Below, in pieces: positions 1 through 7,946 of a stretch of 15,380 nucleotides of DNA. The notes beneath the pieces are model-generated. The model saw only the letters and a program-made list of their open reading frames with translations. It had not been told where the DNA came from and did not search any database. How positions within the stretch are numbered: position 1 is the first letter of the stretch; each line of letters opens with the position of its first letter. Source of the DNA: Acidimicrobiia bacterium (GTDB lineage Bacteria > Actinomycetota > Acidimicrobiia > Spongiisociales > ZC4RG35); assembly GCA_003230435.1 (NCBI GenBank), contig QIDW01000209.1, positions 1 through 15,380 on the forward strand, read 5' to 3'. Made by a program: the position numbers and the translations under genes.

Positions 1-147
1 TTCTCCAAGTTCAAGGTGCGATCAACGCCGACCTTCGTTCTCCTGACTCCACAAGGCAATGGTTTGCACCAAAGGTGGCGACAGTCGGGCCTGGTGAATA
101 AGGACGTAATGGTCACCAACGTTCAACGGGCGATCGAAAAGGTCTAG
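1..147 (+). CDS. Thioredoxin-fold protein, C-terminal fragment (5' end outside window)
   Basis: The first 48 codons read open in frame 1 and stop at TAG (145-147); no start codon is inside the window. The peptide begins FSKFKVRSTPTFVLLTPQGN and ends VQRAIEKV. The STPTFVLL stretch followed by a turn (PQGN) and a closing helix is the C-terminal half of the thioredoxin fold: the cis-proline loop (TPT), strand beta-4, a hairpin and the last helix. The CxxC active-site part would lie upstream, so I cannot tell whether this is a redox-active thioredoxin, a TlpA/ResA-like membrane-tethered reductase or a redox-inactive relative. A role in thiol redox or cytochrome maturation is inference only. The gene points toward the complex I operon and is separated from the next plus-strand gene by 127 bases. 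Fold assignment is fairly secure; function is not. Confidence 0.72.
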   Translation, partial: FSKFKVRSTPTFVLLTPQGNGLHQRWRQSGLVNKDVMVTNVQRAIEKV

Positions 148-257
148 GAGTCGTGAAGCCCTCACCAACTCGAGTCGAGGGACTAGTCATCTGGGGTGGG
201 TTGGTTTTGGTCCCCAAGTAAGACCGGTCCTGGGGTCGATACCAGTTGGTAACTCTC

Positions 258-265
258 GGAAGGAG
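258..265 (+). promoter_or_regulatory. Shine-Dalgarno for the small CxxC protein
   Basis: GGAAGGAG lies 9 bases before the ATG at 275. It is a strong match to the anti-Shine-Dalgarno sequence. It is the main reason to accept the 65-residue reading frame as a real gene and to prefer this start over the internal ATG at 326. Confidence 0.65.
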
Positions 266-274
266 TGACCGACG

Positions 275-472
275 ATGCGGAGTAAGACACGAGGCAGCAA
301 GGAACTGACGGATAGCTGTCGTCACATGAAGACAGTCACCACCGAAACCGCAGGCCTGGAGCGGGACGCATGTGAAACCTGCGGCCACGTGAGCATGCGA
401 TTTCTGTATGACGTGTTCGAAGACCTGGCTGAACAAACGGAGCTCAGCTTCGATCAGGCATTTCAGGCTTGA
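275..472 (+). CDS. Small CxxC (possible zinc-binding) protein, 65 aa
   Basis: I do not recognise this gene with certainty. It has a strong ribosome binding site (258-265), an ATG start and a TGA stop. The protein has a basic, hydrophilic N-terminus, then RDACETCGHVSMRFLYDVFE around residues 29-48, then an acidic tail. The pair C33/C36 with H38, and more remotely C15/H17, could bind a metal like a small zinc ribbon; this is inference. Its last 29 bases overlap, in antisense, the end of the minus-strand membrane-protein gene (444-1613), so the two transcripts converge with no room for an intergenic terminator. The conserved-looking second half and the Shine-Dalgarno favour a real gene. A downstream start near residue 18 (MKTVTTETAG) is possible but has no comparable binding site. 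Confidence 0.6.
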   Translation: MRSKTRGSKELTDSCRHMKTVTTETAGLERDACETCGHVSMRFLYDVFEDLAEQTELSFDQAFQA

Positions 473-1613
473 CCTGCCAACTGAGATACCACCCGCCCAG
501 CCCTAGTGGCAACACGATCGGCGGGATTAGCCAGCCAACAACCGGCAACATCCAGAGGAAGCCGACAACAGCAGACCCGGCGAGAATCGCCCCGTAGATC
601 TCGAGCTTCCTGAACAGCAGTCCGCCGACCCGGCCGACTGTGGGAATGCCTGCCACCAGAGACGCTGCAAGAACCACTCCGACAGCGGCCAGAACCAACG
701 GTCCGAGAATTAGGAGCAATGGAAGGCTCGCCGAAGGTGGAGCGAGGGTCAACAGCAATGCTCCGATCGCCATCAGAAACAGAGGCGATGCCATGACCAC
801 AGCTCCTAACAACCACGCCCTAACCGGAGCCACATTCACTTTCTCAATGGCCGCGACAGTCCTGGTTGGCCATCCCCAAGTTGTGCTGAGAGCGGCAATC
901 GTCAACAAGAGAATCACCAGGAACCGTCCAAAAAGACCGAGCGCCCTGATCCTGATATTGGGTGGCAGCGGTGTCTTGTGGACTACAACCCCGCCCACTT
1001 CGGCCCTTTCCAGGCCCTCCGCCGTGGACTCGGACCGGTAGCCGAGGTCTCCTGACACCTTCAGATCGTCGACGACGGTTAGCTGTCCGACCGAGACGTC
1101 GACATCACCGTCAACCGAACCGGCGAGTGCGAGCGTTCGTTGAGTGCCCTCCAGGTTCTGTCCGATGCGACCGAGTGCCTCCATGTTGAGCACCCAGGCC
1201 AACACGTCGGCACCAACTGAAGATCCTTCTGCGAGCTGGACATCCACGGCTGTCACCACGATGTCTCTTCCAACACTCCCGTTTACGACAAGCGATCTCG
1301 CAACCACTCGCAGTGATCCACCGACCGACCCTTTGATCGTCACCCTGGGAGCCACCGCTGTCACCGAGCCGGTAACGCTCCCCTCTATGACCACTTCGTC
1401 TGCGGCAAAGGCGATCAGGTCCCCATCGATCTCGCCTTCGATCGACACCTTGATCGCTCCCGCGTAGAGGTCGTCCTCGAGAACGTCGTCAGGCCGAATG
1501 ATGACGAACTCGGAGTTCGCAGTCTCGGCCGCCTGTGCCGGGATAGCCGCTCCGGCAAAGACGGCCCCCGCGGCCAAACCGAGGAGAAGGAGATGCCTAA
1601 AGCGGGAACGCAT
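444..1613 (-). CDS. Exported bactofilin-like beta-repeat protein with C-terminal membrane helices
   Basis: The 389-residue product starts with a basic n-region (MRSRFRHLLL), a hydrophobic core and a signal peptidase-like site AQA-AE near residues 26-30. Residues about 50-190 are short repeats of the form G.I.GD / V.I.GSV.GSV / V.I.KGSVGG, a right-handed beta-helix pattern seen in bactofilins and other polymer-forming (DUF583-like) proteins. Residues about 225-380 hold four or five hydrophobic segments, for example FGRFLVILLLTIAALSTTWG and GFLWMLPVVGWLIPPIVLPL. The likely topology is an extracytoplasmic beta-repeat domain anchored by a multi-helix membrane domain, unlike soluble bactofilins. 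The ATG at 1613 gives a clean signal peptide; an in-frame TTG at 1628 would add five residues. The gene overlaps nuoN by 17 bases, so it is probably co-transcribed and coupled. Function is unknown: envelope scaffolding is the family-based guess, and a link to complex I is only suggested by position. Confidence 0.85.
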   Translation of the reverse strand: MRSRFRHLLLLGLAAGAVFAGAAIPAQAAETANSEFVIIRPDDVLEDDLYAGAIKVSIEGEIDGDLIAFAADEVVIEGSVTGSVTAVAPRVTIKGSVGGSLRVVARSLVVNGSVGRDIVVTAVDVQLAEGSSVGADVLAWVLNMEALGRIGQNLEGTQRTLALAGSVDGDVDVSVGQLTVVDDLKVSGDLGYRSESTAEGLERAEVGGVVVHKTPLPPNIRIRALGLFGRFLVILLLTIAALSTTWGWPTRTVAAIEKVNVAPVRAWLLGAVVMASPLFLMAIGALLLTLAPPSASLPLLLILGPLVLAAVGVVLAASLVAGIPTVGRVGGLLFRKLEIYGAILAGSAVVGFLWMLPVVGWLIPPIVLPLGLGGWYLSWQVKPEMPDRS

Positions 1614-3057
1614 TAGCCGCCAGGTCAATGAGCGGCGCCGGCAGAACGCCGGCCAGAATTGTTCCGACTACTGCGATTGCAAGCACCCAGCGGGCGGGCG
1701 GCGAGACCAGGATCCGTTCTTCCTCGGTCTCGTCCATGTACATGGCGACGATGACCCGCAGATAAAAGGCGAAGGCGATAACCGAGGCCAGGACCGCGAC
1801 GATCACCAACCATCCGTAGCCATTTGCCCACGCCTCGGTGAAGACCCCGAACTTGGCAATGAAGCCGGATGTGAGGGGCAGACCGGCCATGCCCAGCAAC
1901 AGGACTGCGAAGGCCGTCGCCAGAGCGGGGCTTCGCCGCGCCAACCCTCGATACTCGCTGATCGAAGATTCAGAGCTGCCGGCTCCGCTCACAACTGCGA
2001 CGACCGCGAATGCCCCGATCAACTGGAGCGCATAGGCGGCCACGTAGAAGAGCATCCCGGTAGTGGCGCCCCCGACGATTCCAGTCATGATGAAGCCGGC
2101 ATGGGCGACACCCGAGTAGGCCAACATTCGGCGAATGTCACTTTGGACAAGGGCGACTATCGAACCAACCAGCATCGAAAGGGCAGAGAGCCCGGCGATC
2201 ACCGGCAGCCAGCTGTTGTCGAGCTGAGGGACACCTGTGAGCAGGATCCGAGCGATGGCAAGGAACCCGGCGATCTTGGCCATCGCAGCCATGTAACCAA
2301 CAACACCAGCTGGGGCCCCCTGATACACATCGGGAGCCCAACTGTGGAATGGCGCCGCGGACACCTTGAAACCAAGCCCGACGATGATCAATGCCAGCCC
2401 GATCAAGATCACGGCCGGGCGCGTGACTATGAAGTCCGTGAAGAACTGTCGTATCGCAAGTATCTCGAGTTGGCCGGTCCCCGCGTACAGGAGAGCCACT
2501 CCGTACACGAAGATTGCCGACGCAAAAGATCCGAGCAAGAAGTACTTCATCGCAGCCTCGTCGGCCTTGGCCTTCTCTCGGGTCAATCCGGCAAGGACGT
2601 AGAGCGAGATCGAGCCGATCTCGAGACCAAGAAACATCATCACGAGGTTGTTGGAGGCGACCATGATCGAGAATCCGGTCGTGGCAAGGAGAACCAGGGC
2701 AATCGCCTCGGCGCCTCGCCTATTGAGGCTCTCGAAAAGCCTCCACCCTGCGAGCAATCCGAGCCCCGCCATCACCAGCAACACGAAACGACCAAACACG
2801 GCGAACCCGTCCATGAGGACCATGCCGGAAAAGGCCACCAGTTCGCCAGGAGCGCCGAACTCCAGGGCATCTCTCGCCTGGGCCCATTGCAGGAATGTGA
2901 ACGCTATGGCAAATACCAGCGTGAAGGCAGCGATGGCACCCAGCACGCGTGTGGCCGGCTTCCATTGCACGTCGACGAGGAGAACCCCAACTGCTCCGAG
3001 CGCAAGCACCAGTTCGGGAAGGATGGCGATCCAGTTGATGTCGGGCGTGGCGATCAC
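1597..3057 (-). CDS. nuoN: NADH:quinone oxidoreductase subunit N (complex I membrane arm)
   Basis: This 486-residue protein is one of the three antiporter-like, proton-pumping subunits. It is polytopic throughout, with the family's conserved sites visible: FLGLEIGSISLYVLAG (E146) in helix 5, EAAMKYFLLGSFASA (K171), GLGFKVSAAPFHSWAPDVYQ (K231 on the broken helix 7) and MAAMAKIAGF (K261). Length matches NuoN. The start is GTG at 3057, overlapping the nuoM stop as GTGA; no strong Shine-Dalgarno is visible, which fits translational coupling. Its stop lies 17 bases inside the next gene, the exported beta-repeat protein. Confidence 0.98.
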   Translation of the reverse strand: MIATPDINWIAILPELVLALGAVGVLLVDVQWKPATRVLGAIAAFTLVFAIAFTFLQWAQARDALEFGAPGELVAFSGMVLMDGFAVFGRFVLLVMAGLGLLAGWRLFESLNRRGAEAIALVLLATTGFSIMVASNNLVMMFLGLEIGSISLYVLAGLTREKAKADEAAMKYFLLGSFASAIFVYGVALLYAGTGQLEILAIRQFFTDFIVTRPAVILIGLALIIVGLGFKVSAAPFHSWAPDVYQGAPAGVVGYMAAMAKIAGFLAIARILLTGVPQLDNSWLPVIAGLSALSMLVGSIVALVQSDIRRMLAYSGVAHAGFIMTGIVGGATTGMLFYVAAYALQLIGAFAVVAVVSGAGSSESSISEYRGLARRSPALATAFAVLLLGMAGLPLTSGFIAKFGVFTEAWANGYGWLVIVAVLASVIAFAFYLRVIVAMYMDETEEERILVSPPARWVLAIAVVGTILAGVLPAPLIDLAANAFPL

Positions 3058-4583
3058 TCGTTATCACCGGCGATAAACACGTCGCCGAGTCTGCCCGGCT
3101 CCGGAATCACGAACTCGGTTTGGGACTCGATGCGGTCGAGAACGGCCTCGGTCGATGGAGCGATCTTGTCGAGAAGGACGTTCGGGTAGAGACCGATCAC
3201 GAGGATGAGGATGGCGAGTGGAGCGAGAAGCGAGATCTCCCGAATCGAGAGATCGGAGAGCAGTTTGTTCTCCTCCTTGTCGGGGACACCCGTGAACACT
3301 CGCTCGTAGGCCCAGAGCAAGTAGATCGCGGCGAGCACCACCCCGGCAGCAGCGATGATGGTGAGAATCGGAAGAGTCGCATAGCTGCCAATGAGGATCA
3401 GGAACTCCCCCACGAAACCGCTGAGACCGGGAAGACCGATCGAAGCGAAGACCATGAACAGGAAAAACCCGGCGAAGATGGGCATCACCTTCTGCAGTCC
3501 ACCGAACTCAGAGATCTGTTTCGTGTGCCGACGTTCGTAGATCATCCCGACAAGTAGGAAGAGGGCTCCGGTGATTAACCCATGATTCACGTTCTGGATC
3601 ACTGCGCCCTGGAGACCTCCCGAGGTGAGGGCGAACGTACCGAGGACTATGAACCCGAGGTGGCTGACCGATGAGTACGCGACGAGTCTTTTCAGGTCCG
3701 GCTGAACAATGGCCACTACAGCACCGTAGATAATGCCGACCACGGCAAGTATCCCCATGATCCACGCCGCATCGACGGACGCCTCGGGAAATAGAGAGAG
3801 GTTGAACCTCAGCAACCCGTATGTGCCCAGTTTCAGCAGCACGGCGGCAAGGAGAACCGATCCAGCGGTGGGTGCTTCGGTGTGGGCGTCTGGCAGCCAG
3901 GTATGAACAGGGAACAGCGGAACCTTGATAGCGAAAGCAAGGGCAAAAGCAGCGAAGAGCCAACGCTCCGCACCGATGGACAACTGCACGTCCATCAGAT
4001 CCGAGAGGGCGAAGGACGGAGACCCGAACTGCTCCGCATGGGTGACAGCAAGAGCGATGATCCCGGCGAGCAACAAAGCCGAGCCGAATGCGGTGAAGAT
4101 GAAGAACTTCATCGCGGCATAGACCCGGCGATCGCTCCCCCAGATGCCGATGATGAAGTACATCGGGATGAGGATCGCCTCGAAGAAGACGAAGAAGAGG
4201 AAGACGTCGAGGGCCAGGAACACCCCGATCATGCCTGCCTCGAGAAGTAGGACGTACACCACAAACTCTTTGGTTCGTCGGGTGATCGATGTAGAAGCAG
4301 CCAGGGCGATTGGCACCAGGATCGTCGTAAGAAGCACCATCGGCATCGAGATACCGTCAATGCCGAGACTCCAGCTGATCCCCCACGGTTCGTACCACAC
4401 GGCTTCCTGGACAAACTGATAACCGGCAACGGGCTCAAAGACCCAAAAGATGTACCCAGCGAGAGCCAAGGGGAGAACCGAGAGAGCGATACCCAGCGGC
4501 AGGTGGAGCTCCTTGAGACGACGGGGCGCAAAAGCGACGCTGGCCGCGGCGATGACCGGCAGAACAATGAGCCAGGACAGCAT
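3054..4583 (-). CDS. nuoM: NADH:quinone oxidoreductase subunit M (complex I membrane arm)
   Basis: This 509-residue antiporter-like subunit is hydrophobic along its whole length. Visible hallmarks are LGIDGISMPMVLLTT near residue 73, FFEAILIPMYFIIGIWG (E135), AFAIKVPLFPVHTWLPDAHT (K220) and EAPTAGSVLLAAVLLKLGTY (K251), which are the proton-channel residues of the family. The ATG at 4583 is chosen over an upstream in-frame ATG at 4607 because it starts a typical MLSWLIVLPV N-terminus, has GGGAGG six bases upstream (4590-4595), and shares one base with the nuoL stop (TGATG). The C-terminus overlaps nuoN by four bases. Confidence 0.98.
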   Translation of the reverse strand: MLSWLIVLPVIAAASVAFAPRRLKELHLPLGIALSVLPLALAGYIFWVFEPVAGYQFVQEAVWYEPWGISWSLGIDGISMPMVLLTTILVPIALAASTSITRRTKEFVVYVLLLEAGMIGVFLALDVFLFFVFFEAILIPMYFIIGIWGSDRRVYAAMKFFIFTAFGSALLLAGIIALAVTHAEQFGSPSFALSDLMDVQLSIGAERWLFAAFALAFAIKVPLFPVHTWLPDAHTEAPTAGSVLLAAVLLKLGTYGLLRFNLSLFPEASVDAAWIMGILAVVGIIYGAVVAIVQPDLKRLVAYSSVSHLGFIVLGTFALTSGGLQGAVIQNVNHGLITGALFLLVGMIYERRHTKQISEFGGLQKVMPIFAGFFLFMVFASIGLPGLSGFVGEFLILIGSYATLPILTIIAAAGVVLAAIYLLWAYERVFTGVPDKEENKLLSDLSIREISLLAPLAILILVIGLYPNVLLDKIAPSTEAVLDRIESQTEFVIPEPGRLGDVFIAGDNE

Positions 4584-6469
4584 CACACGCCTCCCGCCAC
4601 AAGCCATATCACCACGACCACCGCCCCACCGAGCAGGAGAGCGCCGTAATTACGGACGTAACCGGTCTGGAGAGGCCTCGCCCATGCCCCGATCCCGCGC
4701 ACGACCCGGCCAACACCGTTTACGGCACCATCGATCACGGGTACGTCGAACCCAAAAGCAGCGGCGGTGGCAGCCTTCTTTCCCGGGGCGACGAGAGTCC
4801 GCCCGTATAGGTCGTCAACCCCATAGGCGTCTTCCCACCAACCCCAGATCGGCTGAAGCCCAACTTCGAACCGCTGCCAATCTTCGGCCGGACGACGATA
4901 CAAGAGCCAGGCCGCAAAGATCCCGGCGGCACCCGCCAGAACAGAGAGCAGAGCGAGCACCACGAGGGTCCACACGTTCTCGGGTGGGTGTTGGAGACTT
5001 ATCAACTCGAAGCTGGGCTCGAGGAAGCTCTCCAAAGTCAGACGGAGCGGGGTGTTGATCAGGCCGCCAAACGTGACCAGAGCGGCGAGGAAAATGAGGG
5101 GCACAGTCATAACCCGTGGTGACTCGTGTGGGTCCACATTCTCATCCCATTGGGACTTGCCGAAAAAGACGAGCATGAAGAGTCTCATCATGTAGAAGCC
5201 GGTTATCACGGCAGTTACCAGCCCAACTATCCAAAGGACGGAGAACCATCCGCCCCTTTCGAAGACAGAGGCAAGAATCTCGTCTTTGGACCAGAAACCA
5301 GCAAATGGTGGGATGCCGGTAATGGCCGCTGTGGCGATTGCCATCATGATGCCGGTGACGGGCATCTTCTTGAAAAGCCCGCCCATCTTTCCCATGTCCT
5401 GCTCGCCGTTCATGGCGTGGATGACCGACCCGGCACCCAGGAAAAGAAGGGCTTTGAAGAAGGCGTGAGTCATCAAGTGGAACAATCCTGCAACGTATGC
5501 GGTGGTCCCGACTGCAAGGACCATGTATCCGAGTTGGGAGATGGTCGAGTAGGCCAACACCCTCTTGATGTCGCGTTGGGAGACGGCGATGGTCGCCGCC
5601 CAGAGTGCCGTAAGGACACCAATGGTGGCCACGATTGTCTGAGCAATCGGAGACAACTCGAAGATGGCGGCGGACCGGGCAATGAGGTAGATACCTGCGG
5701 TCACCATCGTGGCGGCGTGGATGAGAGCCGAGACCGGTGTGGGGCCTTCCATGGCATCGGGCAGCCACACGTATAGAGGTATCTGAGCGGACTTGCCTGC
5801 AGCTCCGACGAAGATGAGTAGAGCAATGGCTGTCGCCAAGCCCGTGGTCAGCTCAGCTCCGGCCCGCTCGAAGACTCCGGTGTAGGAGAGAGTGCCAAAA
5901 GCTGTGAACACCAACATCAGCGCGATGAGGAAACCGAAGTCACCAATCCGGTTGACGATGAAGGCCTTCTTCGCGGCGGATGCAGCCGAGGGCCTTACGA
6001 ACCAGAAGCCGATGAGCAAGTACGAACTAAGACCCACCAACTCCCACCCGAGAAAGAGCATGGCGTAGTTGCCGGCGAGGACGAGGATCAACATCGAAGC
6101 GGCGAACAAGTTGAGATAGGTGAAGAAGCGGGGGATTCGCTCGTCGCCGTGCATGTAGCCAATGGCGAACACGTGAATCAGGGCGCCGACTCCGGTGACG
6201 ATCAGCGTCATGAACGCGGCCAGGGGATCCCAGAGCATCTCGAGGTTGGCGCCGATCGCCGGCATCCATTCCCAGAGCAGGACGGTGGACCCGCTCTCAC
6301 CTCCCTGGAAGAAGGGAATCGCAGCAATGAGTGCCACCACGAAAGACGATGCGATGGCCCCTGATGCCAGCCAGCCGCTCCAGGGCTCTCTCATGTAACG
6401 ACCAAAGAAGTGAAGGAACACGGCCCCGAGAAGAGGCAGCGCTATGACTAGCCAAATGACCTCGGTCAT
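4583..6469 (-). CDS. nuoL: NADH:quinone oxidoreductase subunit L (complex I membrane arm)
   Basis: This 628-residue protein is the distal antiporter-like subunit, which also carries the long lateral helix along the membrane arm. Conserved features are GWELVGLSSYLLIGFW (E143), AAKKAFIVNRIGDFGFLI near residue 166, FVGAAGKSAQIPLYVWLPDA (K226) and EGPTPVSALIHAATMVTAGI near 241-260. The last 100 residues contain an amphipathic stretch (from RRPAEDWQRFEVGLQPIW onward) and a final hydrophobic helix, as expected for the lateral helix and its terminal anchor. Start ATG has GAGGGG six bases upstream (6476-6481) and follows the nuoK stop by two bases. Length is normal for the family. Confidence 0.98.
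   Translation of the reverse strand: MTEVIWLVIALPLLGAVFLHFFGRYMREPWSGWLASGAIASSFVVALIAAIPFFQGGESGSTVLLWEWMPAIGANLEMLWDPLAAFMTLIVTGVGALIHVFAIGYMHGDERIPRFFTYLNLFAASMLILVLAGNYAMLFLGWELVGLSSYLLIGFWFVRPSAASAAKKAFIVNRIGDFGFLIALMLVFTAFGTLSYTGVFERAGAELTTGLATAIALLIFVGAAGKSAQIPLYVWLPDAMEGPTPVSALIHAATMVTAGIYLIARSAAIFELSPIAQTIVATIGVLTALWAATIAVSQRDIKRVLAYSTISQLGYMVLAVGTTAYVAGLFHLMTHAFFKALLFLGAGSVIHAMNGEQDMGKMGGLFKKMPVTGIMMAIATAAITGIPPFAGFWSKDEILASVFERGGWFSVLWIVGLVTAVITGFYMMRLFMLVFFGKSQWDENVDPHESPRVMTVPLIFLAALVTFGGLINTPLRLTLESFLEPSFELISLQHPPENVWTLVVLALLSVLAGAAGIFAAWLLYRRPAEDWQRFEVGLQPIWGWWEDAYGVDDLYGRTLVAPGKKAATAAAFGFDVPVIDGAVNGVGRVVRGIGAWARPLQTGYVRNYGALLLGGAVVVVIWLVAGGV
4590..4595 (-). promoter_or_regulatory. 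Shine-Dalgarno fixing the nuoM start
   Basis: GGGAGG on the minus strand lies six bases before the ATG at 4583, inside the last codons of nuoL. It decides the start eight codons downstream of the first possible ATG (4607). Confidence 0.7.
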
Positions 6470-6471
6470 AC

Positions 6472-6777
6472 CTAGCCCCTCAACTCGGAGAGTTCGTCAA
6501 CGGAAGCGGTTGCTCTTCTCCGGAAAATGGCCACGATGATCGCCAGTCCGACAACGACCTCTGCGGCTGCCACCACCAAGACAAAGAAGACCGCTACCTG
6601 GCCGTTCAGATCATTTAGTGCTCGACCAGCAGAGATCAGAGTCAGATTCACGGCATTGAGCATGAGTTCGATGCACATGAACATCACCAGTGCGTTGCGA
6701 CGCAGTAGCAGACCAAGGGCGCCAATCAGGAAAAGAGCGGCCGCCAGGGCCATGTACAAACCCGCTCCAACGATCAC
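6472..6777 (-). CDS. nuoK: NADH:quinone oxidoreductase subunit K (complex I membrane arm)
   Basis: This 101-residue, three-helix protein matches NuoK in length and pattern. The two membrane glutamates essential for proton translocation in the family are present: E37 in MFMCIELMLNAVNL and E73 in VVAAAEVVVGLAI. The start is GTG at 6777, overlapping the nuoJ stop as GTGA. The stop TAG is two bases before nuoL. MRP antiporter subunit MnhC is a paralogue, but gene order settles the identity. Confidence 0.98.
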   Translation of the reverse strand: MIVGAGLYMALAAALFLIGALGLLLRRNALVMFMCIELMLNAVNLTLISAGRALNDLNGQVAVFFVLVVAAAEVVVGLAIIVAIFRRRATASVDELSELRG

Positions 6778-7295
6778 GCCTGCCCCCTGCGGTAGTGAGC
6801 CAGGGCGATCGCGCCCGCGGCGGCAACGGTCAAAAGCAACGCCGTCGCCTCGAAGGCAAGCACCCAGTCGGTGAACAGCGGCTCAGCGATGGCCTGAATG
6901 GTTCCGTTGGTCGCTTCCGGGATGGTATCCGCCGCTGCCGGAACCCAATCGAAGTTGCCGAAGACGGTCAAGGCTCCAGCGAAGAGAATTATCAGACCCC
7001 CAAGGCCTCCGACGAAGGCCCGTTGATAAGGCAGCTTCTCGTCCCAGTCCTCTGACTTGTCAACTCCGATCAGCATGATCACAAAAAGGAAGAGAGTGAG
7101 GACTGCTCCTGCATAGACGACCACCTGGACAGCGGCTACCAGGTGAGCCAGTTGCAGCACGTAGAGAACGGCAATCGAGAACAGAGTCCCGAGGAGCCCC
7201 ATCGCTGAATAGACCGGGTTGCGAGCAGCCACGACAGTTATCGCTCCAGCGAGGGCGCCCACCGCCATGAGGATGAAGAGGATCGGCTCAGCCAT
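6774..7295 (-). CDS. nuoJ: NADH:quinone oxidoreductase subunit J (complex I membrane arm)
   Basis: This 173-residue protein has five predicted membrane helices. NuoJ-type features are the N-terminal helix followed by RNPVYSAMGLLGTLFSIAVL, and VVVYAGAVLTLFLFVIMLIG in helix 3, the region that carries the pi-bulge linking quinone chemistry to proton pumping in the family. A loop (residues about 115-140) precedes the last helix and its basic end, HYRRGQA. The ATG at 7295 overlaps the nuoI 3' end by eight bases, with GAGG a few bases upstream inside nuoI. The stop overlaps nuoK. Confidence 0.97.
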   Translation of the reverse strand: MAEPILFILMAVGALAGAITVVAARNPVYSAMGLLGTLFSIAVLYVLQLAHLVAAVQVVVYAGAVLTLFLFVIMLIGVDKSEDWDEKLPYQRAFVGGLGGLIILFAGALTVFGNFDWVPAAADTIPEATNGTIQAIAEPLFTDWVLAFEATALLLTVAAAGAIALAHYRRGQA

Positions 7296-7944
7296 CGTTG
7301 TCCTCGGCGGCTGATAGCACGTCGAGCTCGCTCTGGTCGGGCTCGGGGGCCCAGTCCGCCGGACCAGGGGTTCCCTGCCACATCTTCACACCCTGGTAGG
7401 CGGCCACGCCGGACGGGGCGGTGGCTCGAACCCAACCATCGGCGACCGCAAGCTCATCCATGTCGGCCAGTTCGTCATCGGGGAACATATGAGGAACTCC
7501 CCCTTTCTCGTCCATGAGCAGGGTCTCTCTGGTGTAGATCGCGTCCTCGCGGTTTGTGGTCGACATCTCAAAGAGGTGAGTCATCGTGATGGCCTCGGTC
7601 GGACACGCTTCCACGCAGAGCGCGCAGAAGATGCAGCGGAGCATGTTGATCTCATAGACGAAACCGAACCGCTCACCAGGTGACGTTGGGTTATCGGGAT
7701 CGTTGTCCATCCCGCGGACGTAGATGCAATTGGCAGGGCAGGCTCCAGCGCAGAGCTCACATCCGATGCACTTCTCCATGCCGTCGGGGTACCGGTTGAG
7801 CACATGACGCCCATGGAAGCGCTGCGGCTTCTGACGTTTCTCTTTGGGGTACTCAATCGTTACCGGTCCTTCGCCAGCGATGGTGCGAAGCATCGTCCCG
7901 CCGGTGACTCTGAGCCCTTTGATGAATTCTGTGACGGCACCCAT
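7288..7944 (-). CDS. nuoI: NADH:quinone oxidoreductase subunit I (2x[4Fe-4S] ferredoxin-like)
   Basis: NuoI carries clusters N6a and N6b that pass electrons toward NuoB and quinone. Both motifs are intact: CIGCELCAGACP (C59, C62, C65, C69, with C73 in place for the second cluster's crossover) and CIFCALCVEACP (C104, C107, C110, C114). Residues 1-20 look like the amphipathic helix lying on the membrane. At 218 residues it is about 40 longer than the E. coli protein; the extra part is an acidic, proline-rich C-terminal tail after about residue 150. The ATG is two bases after the nuoH stop, with GGAG six bases upstream (7951-7954). Confidence 0.98.
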   Translation of the reverse strand: MGAVTEFIKGLRVTGGTMLRTIAGEGPVTIEYPKEKRQKPQRFHGRHVLNRYPDGMEKCIGCELCAGACPANCIYVRGMDNDPDNPTSPGERFGFVYEINMLRCIFCALCVEACPTEAITMTHLFEMSTTNREDAIYTRETLLMDEKGGVPHMFPDDELADMDELAVADGWVRATAPSGVAAYQGVKMWQGTPGPADWAPEPDQSELDVLSAAEDNDG

Positions 7945-7946
7945 GA

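Noticed and set aside
159..181. CCCTC / GAGGG hairpin with ACTCGAGT in the loop after the thioredoxin-fold gene.
   Set aside because: Five-base arms and no T-rich tail; too weak to call as a terminator.
197..245. Possible promoter (TTGGTT-like box) before the small CxxC gene.
   Set aside because: No acceptable -10 hexamer at a 16-18 base spacing from any TTG-type box, so not reported as a promoter.
348..384. CCGCAGG / CCTGCGG inverted repeat downstream of the operon end, as a possible terminator.
   Set aside because: Only seven-base arms with a 23-base loop, no T-run on either strand, and it lies within the small CxxC gene.
1498..3189. A 563-codon plus-strand open frame antisense to nuoN.
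   Set aside because: It is the mirror of a GC-rich coding gene. The translation is charged and low in hydrophobic residues, with no recognisable domain, and nuoN on the other strand is unmistakable.
3882..4250. Plus-strand frame rich in D and E opposite nuoM.
   Set aside because: The acidic composition arises from the reverse complement of hydrophobic codons in nuoM; there is no ribosome binding site and no domain.
5126..5776. 216-codon plus-strand frame opposite nuoL with scattered C and H residues.
   Set aside because: The cysteines and histidines are not in a repeated motif, and it is fully antisense to conserved NuoL sequence.
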